Source of the DNA: an uncultured Bacteroidales bacterium
Lineage (GTDB): Bacteria; Bacteroidota; Bacteroidia; Bacteroidales; UBA932
NCBI GenBank assembly: GCA_934691625.1
Contig: CAKUTA010000002.1
Coordinates: 1-64,000, forward strand
DNA: 64,000 nucleotides
Direction of reading: 5' to 3'
The notes under the pieces are model-generated. The model was not told the DNA's origin and did no database searches. It saw only the letters and a program-made list of their open reading frames with translations. Each line of letters begins with the position of its first letter. Within the stretch, counting starts at the first letter, position 1. Below are positions 52,101 through 60,180 of this stretch, one piece after another. The position numbers were made by a program, and so were the translations under genes.

Positions 52101-52261
52101 CCCTCGTGGCAAAGCTCGCAAACCTGCTATGGATCCCTTACGGATGCAGCATCGGAATAACAGCCAGCTATAACGGAGGAAGCAGCTTCAGGCACATAAA
52201 AAATAGCGGCTACCGGATGGATAGCCACTATATAGGATTTCTGTTCAATATCTCGTTGTAA
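49151..52261 (+). CDS. gluzincin-type HExxH protein with propeller and outer-membrane domains
   Basis: 1036 residues. Signal peptide (about 1-26, ending AEAQ). Residues 40-290 resemble a zinc metallopeptidase: HESRH at 134-138 is an intact HExxH, and WFLEGDAVVAE (173-183) supplies the third-ligand Glu as in gluzincins. About 300-590 is a TolB/WD40-like beta-propeller (repeats with DGHIYSITSSY, DGSLIAAVSYP, GRLYFTSDRDG, QDVYFTMLTKDG). The last 400 residues alternate strands (TALFQNSLGTAWGSIGYSF, LTPHFDYIMFSSS) and end HYIGFLFNISL, like an outer-membrane barrel. So a surface-anchored protease-like protein. ATG at 49151 opens the signal; a TTG two codons earlier is weaker. TAAATTTG at 49133-49140 could be a -7 element for a nearly leaderless transcript. 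Convergent with YeiH. Confidence 0.72.
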   Translation: MISLRRRILLALIPLLPVLSTPAEAQFSSNGDDPGKLRWFRMDTPSYRLIYPAGLDSLAKVYGNEFERFRLSESISSGLVPGEGYRRRTPVILHAWHGVSNGAVTWAPKRIDIYTLPDAYDPEPVPWVKSLAVHESRHLAQMQFGYKGWLRPLTYILGDMAPGAYSAIWPSTWFLEGDAVVAETALTETGRGRTADFLDYYMMAFGNGDWRNWYRWRYGSYRHYTPNHYALGYMTIAGARYCFDDPLFTERYFSRIASNPFRFFNTQKNMRLASGKSFRESFSTIMGTFHDIWEEDARARQPFTPAERVENTGKWFVTTDNNTSSDGHIYSITSSYADASALTDYDIATGTLKTMRPFSGNADGLAFSNGKLWWSESVPDARWSLKMTSRIRSYDIHTGRTRSLNARGRLFNPTPSDDGSLIAAVSYPVSGGSAIVLLNAESGDMVRSRTVPDSLQAVETCFMGDRLIFSTVSEGGTGLYSIGADLDGDIECILKPVKVSIRNMQVYDGRLYFTSDRDGTHELYSIGLDDGSVKQHSSLQYGGDEFCFIGQDVYFTMLTKDGRLLHRTSISSIPGKEVDFNDIHHYKVADKLSEQEKAFAELKCIRWPDSLKSFSTTFSQPERYRKPLNILRFHSWAPVYFNYDKVRSMSGDFSYETASAGATALFQNSLGTAWGSIGYSFHRDPYSHLYTDGSHKFRHSAHLLFTYSGLYPVFEFSADFNDNAAVQYTRQEIEFRGMTSETIVGIITDKPSFYGSAKVYIPLNFSSGGWSRGLIPQFRYTGCNDLFDKSLTNISYDGNFSGKKGPAHFTGYHKGKNVFMQTVNASVRGYILRNVPESGTYPRYGAGAEAGYSARVLLDDVYSSSAYVYAYGYLPGLSPVQGLKITARYQHQFEAGTRRENSISVAPRGFDNSGAEYFIRNNSANHLKITADYVIPLWFGDISALSPVAYIKNFELTPHFDYIMFSSSRGCSMTSGGLLSAGASLVAKLANLLWIPYGCSIGITASYNGGSSFRHIKNSGYRMDSHYIGFLFNISL

Positions 52262-52269
52262 AGCAGCCG

Positions 52270-52293
52270 CATCAAGCCAAGGCTGGCTTGATG
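52270..52293. terminator. perfect palindrome at convergent gene ends
   Basis: CATCAAGCCA / TGGCTTGATG with a 4-nt loop, 10 bp. Encodes the last codons of the yeiH-like gene and lies 9 bp after the opposite gene's stop. No T-run, so termination efficiency is uncertain. Confidence 0.5.
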
Positions 52294-53510
52294 ATGCCGA
52301 ATATCACGTATGCAATCACAAGGGTTACGAATACATTGAATGTCTGCGCAGTAAGAAAGACCTTCAAAGGTACGCGATTTTCCTTTCCGAATATGTCCTT
52401 TAGTCTAGTTTCGAGTCCGATACAGACGAATGCTATGCTGAACAGTGTATTCTGGAACCCCTTGGTCACATTTCCTACAGATTTAGCCATATCCTCAGGC
52501 AGGATGAAGCTGAATACCAGAGATGCCAGAACCATGCCGACAACGAATTTAGGGAACCTGTCCCATATCACGCCCGCCGTAGGTCTTGTTTCACTGTTCG
52601 TACCTCTGTATGCCCACATCATGGAAATAAAGAACGCGGCAAGGCCCAGAAGCACATTCTGTGAAGACTTCACGATAATGGCTGTCTTTCCGGCCTCTTC
52701 GCTTATGAGGGAACCTGCTGCGGCAACGGCCCCCGTAGTGTCTATCGTTCCTCCTATCCATGCTCCTGCCACATCCGGAGAGAGCTTCATAATGCCTGCA
52801 AGCCAAGGCAGCAGATACATCATAGGAATAGCGATAATAAGCACGAGTGAAACCACGTACGAAAGTTTCTTGTTGTCACCTTTGATAACTCCGCATGTGG
52901 CGATAGCTGCTGAAACGCCGCAGATGGATACTGCGCTTGCCAGCATTGTTCCCATCTCCGGATCTACATTCATCTTCTTCCCTACCCAGTAGCAGAAATA
53001 CCATACGGCGAATACTACTATGAATGACTGTGCCAGGCCGTATGCCCCGGACTTCGCCAGTTCCCCGAAGAGTATCGTGGAACCAAGGCATATAATGCCC
53101 ACCTTTATATAGAATTCGCTGTTTACGGCACGTTTAAGCCATGCAGGCAGCGTAAAGCAGTTATTCAGTATGAGGCCATATATCACCGCGAAGAATACAG
53201 ATTCAAATCCCCATGCCTTGATAATAGGAATATTGGCTGTAAGCTGCGACAGAAGAGTGATGGCAAAAATGAAAAGCAGTGATATGAAAGTGCCTTTCAA
53301 AGGCTTCCTGAGGGCGGCAAGAGTGACATAGGTCAGGATCAGGACAAAGCCGAACATCTCCACCGCGCTGATCCAGTCTGCCGCAGAGAGCAGCTTTTTA
53401 GGCATCGAAGGCATTGCGCCAGGGAAAATGCATGCGAGAACAAGCACTGCTGCACCTACGAAGACAATTATCCAGTCCTCGGAAGTGAATTGTTTAAGCC
53501 ATGATTTCAT
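52272..53510 (-). CDS. YeiH-family putative sulfate exporter
   Basis: 412-residue polytopic membrane protein of the UPF0324/Cons_hypoth698 family, with about eleven helices. Family stretches seen: AADWISAVEMFGFVLILTYV, GLILNNCFTLPAWLKRAV, the CGVSAAIATCGVIKGDNKKLSY signature with paired cysteines, DTTGAVAAAGSLI, and AFVCIGLETRLKDIF near the C-terminus. Members are annotated as sulfate exporters on thin evidence (link to sulfonate use), so the substrate should be treated as unknown. Monocistronic; its upstream region is shared with the divergent CpXC gene, where TATATTTG (minus, 53571-53564) and TAATTTTG (plus, 53573-53580) -7-like elements abut. Confidence 0.88.
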   Translation of the reverse strand: MKSWLKQFTSEDWIIVFVGAAVLVLACIFPGAMPSMPKKLLSAADWISAVEMFGFVLILTYVTLAALRKPLKGTFISLLFIFAITLLSQLTANIPIIKAWGFESVFFAVIYGLILNNCFTLPAWLKRAVNSEFYIKVGIICLGSTILFGELAKSGAYGLAQSFIVVFAVWYFCYWVGKKMNVDPEMGTMLASAVSICGVSAAIATCGVIKGDNKKLSYVVSLVLIIAIPMMYLLPWLAGIMKLSPDVAGAWIGGTIDTTGAVAAAGSLISEEAGKTAIIVKSSQNVLLGLAAFFISMMWAYRGTNSETRPTAGVIWDRFPKFVVGMVLASLVFSFILPEDMAKSVGNVTKGFQNTLFSIAFVCIGLETRLKDIFGKENRVPLKVFLTAQTFNVFVTLVIAYVIFGIIKPALA

Positions 53511-53607
53511 GAAAATCGGATTTAGTTTTTAGTATCTTTCAGGCGGTCGCTCCAAAAGTTCGGCAAATATAGTAATTTTGCATTGAATATTAAAAACAGA
53601 CCATTTT

Positions 53608-54300
53608 ATGGCAACATCCATATCCATCGCCGCGAGATGTTCACGCTGCGGTAAAGAGACCGACATAAAGACATTTCCTAATATAAACACAAAGGAATCT
53701 CCAGAGCTGAAGGCAAGAGTCAAGGACGGCTCGCTGTTCCTGTGGACATGCCCTGACTGCGGACAGGTTAACCTTGCCCCATACCAGACACTTTATCACG
53801 ACCCTGACGAGAAAGTAATGATCTGGCTGACACCTGATTCAATGTCATTTTCAGAAAAGGCGCTGGTTGAAAGCCATATAAAGGCAATTTCAGGTCAGAT
53901 TGCAGCAGACAAGAGCGGAGAGCTCCTGCGCGGCTATACGCTCAGAAGAGTCAAGGAGGCGGGCGAACTCATCGAAAAGGTCAATATCTTCGATGCCGGC
54001 CTGGACGATGTGGCTGTAGAAATCTGCAAATACGTCACCAAGATGGAAATAGCCGGGAAAGAGACGGACAAAAGCAAGGCCAAAGCCATAACAGACGCCA
54101 CGTTCAAGTTCTACAAGATGGACGGGCCTGATAATGACATCACTCTCACCTATCCCCTGGACGGTCAGATACAGGGAATCCAGATAGGATTCAATGTCTA
54201 TGAGGATTGCCGCGGGATAATAAAAAGAAATCCCGATGTCATTCCGGCACCGGGATTTGCTTATGTCAATTCAGAATGGCTTGCGACCAAGATGCGCTAG
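53608..54300 (+). CDS. CpXC-domain protein
   Basis: 230 residues, no signal peptide, cytoplasmic. The N-terminal CpXC domain (about 8-130) has two cysteine pairs, CSRCGKE (11-17) and CPDCGQV (49-55), expected to hold a metal or form a zinc ribbon, followed by the LAPYQTLYHDPDEKVMIWLTP stretch (short of full quotation) typical of the family. The C-terminal 100 residues are helix-rich then strand-rich (LIEKVNIFDAGLDDVAVEIC; ITLTYPLDGQIQGIQIGF). Function of CpXC proteins is not established. Single gene, converging on galK with a 12-bp gap and no terminator. Confidence 0.83.
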   Translation: MATSISIAARCSRCGKETDIKTFPNINTKESPELKARVKDGSLFLWTCPDCGQVNLAPYQTLYHDPDEKVMIWLTPDSMSFSEKALVESHIKAISGQIAADKSGELLRGYTLRRVKEAGELIEKVNIFDAGLDDVAVEICKYVTKMEIAGKETDKSKAKAITDATFKFYKMDGPDNDITLTYPLDGQIQGIQIGFNVYEDCRGIIKRNPDVIPAPGFAYVNSEWLATKMR

Positions 54301-54312
54301 CCGTTCCATGTC

Positions 54313-55473
54313 CTAGTCCTCCAGCTTTCTTGCACCGTCGCTGATCACTACATCATAGATCTTAGGTGCATGACCGAATTTGTCACTGAACTGCTCGATT
54401 GCGGTGTTTATGAAGTTGTCATAAAGTTCTTCCTTCACAAGGTTGATTGTGCATCCGCCGAAGCCTCCGCCCATCACACGGGAGCCTGTAACATCGCACT
54501 TGCGGGCAATCTTGTTAAGGAAATCAAGCTCCTCGCAGCTTACCTCATAAAGATGGCTAAGTCCGAAATGTGTCTGGTACATCATTTCCCCTACTGTCTC
54601 ATAGTCAGCTCTTTCCAGCGCATCGCAGACATCAAGAACTCTCTGTACCTCGCCTATCACATATTCAGCCCTGAGGAAATCCTCCTCCGGAACCTGGTCG
54701 CGCACTTCCTCCAGCCATACACGCTTGGCATCGCTGAGGAACTCCACATCACTATGGTTCTTTCTGATTGCAGAGCATACATTTTCACATGACTGGCGCC
54801 TCTTGTTGTATGCAGATGATGCAAGCTCATGCTTTACACATGAATCCACGAGCACAAGCTTATAGCCGGCAGCCTGTGGATCAAACGGGAAGTATTTATA
54901 TTCCAATGTCTTGCAGTTAAGCCTGATAAGACTCCCCTTCTTTCCGAATACAGATGCGAACTGATCCATGATACCGCAGTTGACACCGCAGTAGTTATGC
55001 TCTGTAGCCTGGCCGATCTTGGCAAGCTCAAACTTATCTATCCTATTGTTAAACAGATAATTAAGAGCATATGCGAATGTGCTTTCAAGCGCAGCTGAAG
55101 AAGAAAGTCCTGCTCCTAGAGGGACATCGCCGGCAAATACCGTATCGAATCCTTCTACCTTGCCTCCTCTTTTCAATGTTTCGCGGCATACACCGAATAT
55201 ATATCTTGCCCAGCTCTGCTGAGGTTTGTCCTCCTCATTGAGACCAAACTCTACATATTCATCATAATCAAGAGAATACGCATGAACCTTATCAGTTCCG
55301 TTAATCTTGATTTCAGCTACAATGCCTTTGTTGATAGCTCCCGGAAATACATATCCGCCGTTATAGTCGGTATGCTCGCCGATAAGATTGATACGTCCAG
55401 CTGAAGCGAACATTTCGCCGTCAGTACCATACAGGGTCTTGAATTTCTCCTGAATTCTAGATTTCATTTCCAT
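54313..55473 (-). CDS. galK: galactokinase
   Basis: 386-residue GHMP kinase phosphorylating alpha-galactose at C1. Galactokinase signature GRINLIGEHTDYNGG (about 26-40, with the substrate-binding Glu-His-x-Asp), the ATP-loop PLGAGLSSSAALE (about 122-134), and motif 3 SRVMGGGFGGCTINL near residue 335. The catalytic Asp is in NCGIMDQFAS. Full length. First enzyme of the Leloir pathway after mutarotase; galT and galE are not in the window. Apparently monocistronic with a TAAATTTG -7-like element at 55553-55546, inside the end of the next gene's spacer. Confidence 0.96.
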   Translation of the reverse strand: MEMKSRIQEKFKTLYGTDGEMFASAGRINLIGEHTDYNGGYVFPGAINKGIVAEIKINGTDKVHAYSLDYDEYVEFGLNEEDKPQQSWARYIFGVCRETLKRGGKVEGFDTVFAGDVPLGAGLSSSAALESTFAYALNYLFNNRIDKFELAKIGQATEHNYCGVNCGIMDQFASVFGKKGSLIRLNCKTLEYKYFPFDPQAAGYKLVLVDSCVKHELASSAYNKRRQSCENVCSAIRKNHSDVEFLSDAKRVWLEEVRDQVPEEDFLRAEYVIGEVQRVLDVCDALERADYETVGEMMYQTHFGLSHLYEVSCEELDFLNKIARKCDVTGSRVMGGGFGGCTINLVKEELYDNFINTAIEQFSDKFGHAPKIYDVVISDGARKLED

Positions 55474-55554
55474 ATTGTATGTGGTTTATTATTCAACCGG
55501 TTCATTACTTTTCTGATCTTCAGCTCCAAAAAAGCAACTTCATAGCAAATTTAA

Positions 55555-56538
55555 TCATAATAATATTTTTTTCCTACAATATATTTCAAGAACTACAGGG
55601 CAATGATCGCTTACCCCGCCGACATATCTCGGCCCAAGATAAGTCCTCAGCGGCTTCTCCCCTGCCATCTTCGTATCCCGCACCATAAGAAACGGAATTT
55701 TCAGGATATGCATCAATGACTTGCGCCTATATTCATCAGTAACCCAGAACATGTCTATCAGATTCCATTTGCCATTGAACCGAATAGTTCCCTCCCCTGA
55801 TGCCGCGAGCTGCGCGGAAGCATTGAAAAGAAGAGGCTCCAGCCTGGAGAATGCACGCGCCGAAGGTATATCATTGAAGTCCCCCATCACCACTATCCCA
55901 TGGCAGCCTTCATTATACACAGAGTCCGCGACTTCCCGAAGCCTTGATGCTGCCTTTTCCCTTTTCCACGCCGTGGCGCCCCCGCCATATTTAGAAGGAA
56001 GATGTACCACAATGAACGCCATGTCACTGTCATCCAGTTTATTGTGCATCCGCACCAGCAATATGTCCCTGGTATTCAGCCCAGGCACATGACATGCCGA
56101 AGAAGATACAATATCCAGCTTTTCGCTGCGCCAAAGAAGAGCAACATCTATTCCGCGCCTGTCAGGAGAGTCATAGTGGACTATCGAATACGCCTCTTTC
56201 CGTAGCCCTGTTGACCACAGAAGACGCTGGAGGACTTCCCTGTTCTCCACTTCCGCGACACCTATCACATCAGGCATTGCGCCGAAATTATCCGCTGTCC
56301 AAAATACGGCCTTGGATATAGCAGAGCATTTGGCATAGAAGCGCGACGAGGTCCAGTGGCGGGAGCCTTCAGTGCTGAAATCATGATCGGACTCCCCTGT
56401 CCCGTCATCCTTGTAGCTGAAGAAGTTTTCCAGATTCCAGAACATCGAGAGTATCCTGCCATCCACGGCAGATGAAGTACAGACACAGGCAAAATATAGG
56501 AGAATAATCGCCAGAACAGTTTTTCCATAAGCATTCAT
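55555..56538 (-). CDS. exported endonuclease/exonuclease/phosphatase-family protein
   Basis: 327 residues with an N-terminal hydrophobic signal (about 1-25, ending SSAV). Metal-dependent EEP fold: FWNLENFF (Asn of motif 1), GVAEVENREVL (catalytic Glu), HYDSPDRRGIDVALLW, VVHLPSKYGG, VVMGDFNDIPSA (Asp-Asn pair) and VSDHCPVVLEIY at the end (His-Asp). Could hydrolyse DNA, RNA or phosphoesters outside the cytoplasm; Bacteroidales often use such nucleases for nucleotide scavenging or biofilm DNA. Ends 82 bp upstream of galK on the same strand. Substrate not predictable. Confidence 0.85.
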   Translation of the reverse strand: MNAYGKTVLAIILLYFACVCTSSAVDGRILSMFWNLENFFSYKDDGTGESDHDFSTEGSRHWTSSRFYAKCSAISKAVFWTADNFGAMPDVIGVAEVENREVLQRLLWSTGLRKEAYSIVHYDSPDRRGIDVALLWRSEKLDIVSSSACHVPGLNTRDILLVRMHNKLDDSDMAFIVVHLPSKYGGGATAWKREKAASRLREVADSVYNEGCHGIVVMGDFNDIPSARAFSRLEPLLFNASAQLAASGEGTIRFNGKWNLIDMFWVTDEYRRKSLMHILKIPFLMVRDTKMAGEKPLRTYLGPRYVGGVSDHCPVVLEIYCRKKILL

Positions 56539-56672
56539 ATATCTTTTTTCGGCTAATTTCAGGTTTTCTCCGCAGAAAATATTTAAAAATCATAAAATTA
56601 AAATTTAAGAATCATAAAAATCTCTTTTATTGCTACCTTTGCAGTCCATTACTGAAAACAGAAATTTAAGAC

Positions 56673-57773
56673 ATGTCACTGAAATGCGGTATCGTGGGAC
56701 TTCCTAATGTCGGAAAGTCCACACTTTTCAATTGTATAAGTTCCGGTAAAGCGCAGAGCGCCAATTTCCCTTTCTGCACCATAGAACCAAACCTAGGCTC
56801 GACAAATGTTCCTGACAAGAGGCTTGAAGCTCTTGCCGACCTGTGCAACCCGAAGAGGGTAGTGCCTGCTACGGTGGATATTGTCGATATAGCCGGTCTG
56901 GTGAAAGGTGCAAGCAAAGGTGAGGGACTTGGTAACCAGTTCCTTGCAAATATCCGTGAGACCGATGCCATTCTGCATGTGCTGAGATGTTTCGATGACA
57001 GCAACATCGTGCATGTCGATGGTTCCGTGGATCCTGTAAGGGATAAGGAAGTGGTGGATACAGAGCTTCAGATAAAGGATCTGGAGACGGTTGAAAGCCG
57101 TCTTGCCAAAGTACAGAAGCAGGCTCAGACAGGAGGGGACAAGGAGGCTAAGAAGCTTATGGAGCTTCTGCTCAGATACAAGAGCGCACTTGAGGCAGGG
57201 AAGTCCTGCCGCACTGTGGAAATAAGCCCTGAAGAGGAATCTATGGCTCATGATCTTTTCCTGCTGACAAACAAGCCGGTCATGTATATCTGCAACGTAG
57301 ATGACAACTCGGCTGTAAACGGAAATGCCTATGTTGACGCAGTACGTGAGGCAACAAAGGATGAAAATGCTGAAATCCTGATTATTTCAGCAAGAACAGA
57401 ATCCGATATAGCGGAGATGGAAAGCTACGAGGACAGGAAAATGTTCCTTGACGAGATGGGGCTGGAGGAGTCAGGCTCTGCCAGACTTATCCAAGGTGCA
57501 TACAAACTGCTTGGACTTGAAACTTTCTTCACAGCCGGAGCGGACGAATGCCGTGCGTGGACTATCAGCAAGGGTGACAAGGCGCCAAAAGCAGCAGGCG
57601 TGATCCACTCGGACTTCGAAAAGGGCTTCATACGCGCAGAAGTCATAAAATACGAGGATTTCATCAGCTACAAGTCAGAAGCAGCCGTAAGAGCCGCAGG
57701 AAAGCTCGCTACGGAGGGTAAGTACTATGTAGTCCAAGACGGTGACATCATGCACTTCCTGTTTAACGTATAG
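56673..57773 (+). CDS. ychF: redox-regulated ATPase YchF
   Basis: 366-residue Obg-like P-loop protein that prefers ATP. G1 GLPNVGKST (8-16), G3-equivalent DIVDIAGLVKGASKGEGLGN, the G4 motif altered to NVDDNS (instead of NKxD), which is the hallmark of YchF/OLA1, then a coiled-coil insertion (about 130-190) and a C-terminal TGS domain (about 280-366, EADECRAWTISKGDKAPKAAG...MHFLFNV). Intact. A TACCTTTG -7 element at 56634-56641 gives a leader of about 25 nt; the -33 is poor. Downstream is the second copy of the 69-bp dispersed repeat. Confidence 0.97.
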   Translation: MSLKCGIVGLPNVGKSTLFNCISSGKAQSANFPFCTIEPNLGSTNVPDKRLEALADLCNPKRVVPATVDIVDIAGLVKGASKGEGLGNQFLANIRETDAILHVLRCFDDSNIVHVDGSVDPVRDKEVVDTELQIKDLETVESRLAKVQKQAQTGGDKEAKKLMELLLRYKSALEAGKSCRTVEISPEEESMAHDLFLLTNKPVMYICNVDDNSAVNGNAYVDAVREATKDENAEILIISARTESDIAEMESYEDRKMFLDEMGLEESGSARLIQGAYKLLGLETFFTAGADECRAWTISKGDKAPKAAGVIHSDFEKGFIRAEVIKYEDFISYKSEAAVRAAGKLATEGKYYVVQDGDIMHFLFNV

Positions 57774-57860
57774 CCTGCGTGCGCATATCCTGGATTCCTT
57801 GCCCACGGCAGGCGCATATCCATAGCGCCGCCATCCATGAATAAAGAAGCGCTTATTTCA

Positions 57861-57930
57861 GCTAATTGATTATCAACATTTAAGGTCTTTCAAAATCGCA
57901 ATATGCACAATTTTGAAGGACCTTAAATAG
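57861..57930 (-). repeat. dispersed 69-bp palindromic repeat, copy 2
   Basis: Read on the minus strand it starts CTATTTA and contains a 19-bp inverted repeat with one G-U pair (57910-57928 against 57878-57896), then GTTGATA and AATTA. It aligns without gaps for over 45 positions to 1296-1370. Lies between the ychF end and the ppiD-like gene terminator. Confidence 0.75.
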
Positions 57931-57956
57931 TTACAAAAACAACAAGTTATGTATGC

Positions 57957-57993
57957 AAAAAGGCTGAGAATGAAAAACATTCCCAGCCTTTTG
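57957..57993 (-). terminator. terminator at the end of the coaX-ppiD operon
   Basis: AAAAAGGCTGAGAATG / CATTCCCAGCCTTTT: an 11- to 16-bp stem with one mismatch, with A and T runs at both sides, so it probably works in both directions. 21 bp after the ppiD-like stop codon. Confidence 0.87.
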
Positions 57994-58014
57994 TCTATGG
58001 AGAAGCGCTATCTA

Positions 58015-60108
58015 TTAATAGAAGCGGCCTCTGTTATCTTTTACATCGGCATCCTGCATCATTACAGGGATAATCATCTGTGATGCATACATAGCCATCT
58101 GAGACTGACGTGTCCTGGCATCATCCTCTGTATAGAATGAGCCTGTATCACGACCTGTAACCTTGAATACATACACTCCGATAGAGCCTGCAACAGGTGC
58201 ACTGATCTTATCTACAGGAGCGACTGAAACAGCACCTATGAATTTAGGATCAAGTCCCTGAGAATTCATTGAAGAGAATGCAACTCCGGTATGTGTGCTG
58301 ACTGTCGTTCCAAGTTTATCAGCAATAGCCTGAAGGTCATTCAGACCTTTGATCTTCTCAGCAACCTCGGCAGTCTTCTTCTCCGCCATCTTCTCATAGT
58401 AGAGCTGCTGCCTGATGGATGAAGCGACCTCGTTGACCTTTGCATAGCCCTCCTTATGGATACCACATACTGTTGCGATAACGAAGTAGCTGTTATCCAC
58501 GGTAATGATATTGGAAACCTTTCCTACCTTATTGTCATAAGCCCAGCGTGAAACCTCCTTGGCATTTTCGATAGAGCCCAGCCTGTCAGTACCCTCAAGC
58601 ATATTATTTACAGGATGAGAATATACTCCGAGAGAATCAACAGCCTTCTTGTAGTTGTCATACTTGCCGGCAGCCATCACAGCGAACTGATTAGCCTTTG
58701 CATATACAGACTGGAATGTTTCCTTGCTTGCAAGAGTCTCTTTAACAAGAATAGCGACTTTCTTCTTCAGGATAGGGGAGGAAGTCCTGGTGACTTCAAC
58801 CACATGATACCCATAGTTTGTCTTAAGAACAAATGGAGTTCCTTTCTGCGCGGTAAGGACAGACTCGAAGCCAGGAATCATATATGTCTGTGTCATCCAG
58901 CCTATATTTCCTTTCTCGCCGTCAGCTGCAGAATTCTTGTCTGCTGAATAGAGGGATGCAAGGCTTGTGAAATTACCGCCATTCGCTATGACATTCTTAA
59001 GGCTGTCAGCCTCTTTTTCAGCATTATCGCCCTGTAGCAGAATATGTCTTACATAGACTGAATCCGGAACCATCTTGGTGTCCATGATTCTGGCCACATA
59101 GAAATCATTGCCCTTTTCGAAAACCGCTGATACATTTCCAGTTCCGTTCCATACGAAACTCTCGACATCGGAAGATACTGTATTAAGATCGCCAGGCTTA
59201 TAGAAAATGTCCTCATAAGGCTTGTCTGAATTCTTCATGAGGAATGATTTTACATTCTCAGCTGTAGCGAATTCATTGTATATATCTGCAACTTTCTTTC
59301 CTTCAGCAGCTATATCCTTGTCAGACGGCTTAACCTCATATACGACATACTCGATGTCGCGGCTCGCCTGCTGCTTGTAGAATTTCTTGTGCGAGTTGTA
59401 GTAATTCTTAATCTCGCTGTCAGATACAACGATTGTGGAATCCTGCTGATATCCGAAAGGAACCATTACGAACTCAACATCTGAAGTGTTGTTGTTCTCT
59501 GCGATAGTTCTCTTGAGCATCATAGGAGTAACAACATTGCTCTGTGTAAAGAGCGAGCTGTACTTGGCGAACAGCTGCTGATTATAGATAGAGCTCTGCA
59601 GATAGTTCCAGTAGAGTCTGAGGTTTCCGCTCTGGTCTGAACCCAGATTATTGATCAGATTTACCAGATTAGTCTTGGAGAAGTTTCCGTTTTCATCAAG
59701 GAATGCCGGGTTCTGGGAAATAAGAGGAGAAACAGAATTGCCGGTAGTAAGATCCACCATTTCAGAATCACCTACCTTCAGTCCAGCCTCACCGGCCTTG
59801 ACGTCGAAAAGATATCTGTAGATAAGATCCTGCCATGCTGCATTTCTGATCTGCGCCTGCTGCTCAGCGCCCTGAGCTGTAGAACCTGTCATGAACTCAT
59901 TTATAGTCGTGAACTTCTGGATATCTTCCTGGAAGTTATTATATGACACAGACTTGCCATTAATCTCGCCGACGTCATACTTTGATGACATTCCATTGAA
60001 AGCGGAGATAACTTCATTCGGGTCTATAATGAATGATAACAGGCCGATAGCGATAATAATGGATACCGCCATGCCGAATTTAACGCGTAACTTTTCAAGA
60101 ACCGCCAT
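58015..60108 (-). CDS. PpiD/SurA-like periplasmic peptidyl-prolyl isomerase
   Basis: 697 residues. One N-terminal membrane helix (about 12-30, FGMAVSIIIAIGLLSFII), then a SurA-N-like chaperone region (about 50-270), a parvulin domain (about 345-450: YVRHILLQG...DGEKGNIGWMTQTYMIPGFE...NYGYHVVEVT) and a second, degenerate isomerase-like region (about 500-640). Anchored in the inner membrane, facing the periplasm, and likely assists outer-membrane protein folding. Last gene of the coaX - OMP - TPR - lptC - ppiD operon, 70 bp after lptC, ended by a terminator. The downstream end DADVKDNRGRFY is the usual one for Bacteroidales members. Confidence 0.9.
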   Translation of the reverse strand: MAVLEKLRVKFGMAVSIIIAIGLLSFIIDPNEVISAFNGMSSKYDVGEINGKSVSYNNFQEDIQKFTTINEFMTGSTAQGAEQQAQIRNAAWQDLIYRYLFDVKAGEAGLKVGDSEMVDLTTGNSVSPLISQNPAFLDENGNFSKTNLVNLINNLGSDQSGNLRLYWNYLQSSIYNQQLFAKYSSLFTQSNVVTPMMLKRTIAENNNTSDVEFVMVPFGYQQDSTIVVSDSEIKNYYNSHKKFYKQQASRDIEYVVYEVKPSDKDIAAEGKKVADIYNEFATAENVKSFLMKNSDKPYEDIFYKPGDLNTVSSDVESFVWNGTGNVSAVFEKGNDFYVARIMDTKMVPDSVYVRHILLQGDNAEKEADSLKNVIANGGNFTSLASLYSADKNSAADGEKGNIGWMTQTYMIPGFESVLTAQKGTPFVLKTNYGYHVVEVTRTSSPILKKKVAILVKETLASKETFQSVYAKANQFAVMAAGKYDNYKKAVDSLGVYSHPVNNMLEGTDRLGSIENAKEVSRWAYDNKVGKVSNIITVDNSYFVIATVCGIHKEGYAKVNEVASSIRQQLYYEKMAEKKTAEVAEKIKGLNDLQAIADKLGTTVSTHTGVAFSSMNSQGLDPKFIGAVSVAPVDKISAPVAGSIGVYVFKVTGRDTGSFYTEDDARTRQSQMAMYASQMIIPVMMQDADVKDNRGRFY

Positions 60109-60180
60109 TGTGTTATAGATGTTTAATTAATTACATATTATTGGGGGGTACGAAGATAGCAATTTTCCATGAAATCAGCA

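Noticed and set aside
57870..57878. DnaA box TTATCAACA as part of an origin
   Set aside because: Single copy, no cluster or AT-rich unwinding region, and no dnaA or dnaN nearby; the same stretch is part of the dispersed repeat.
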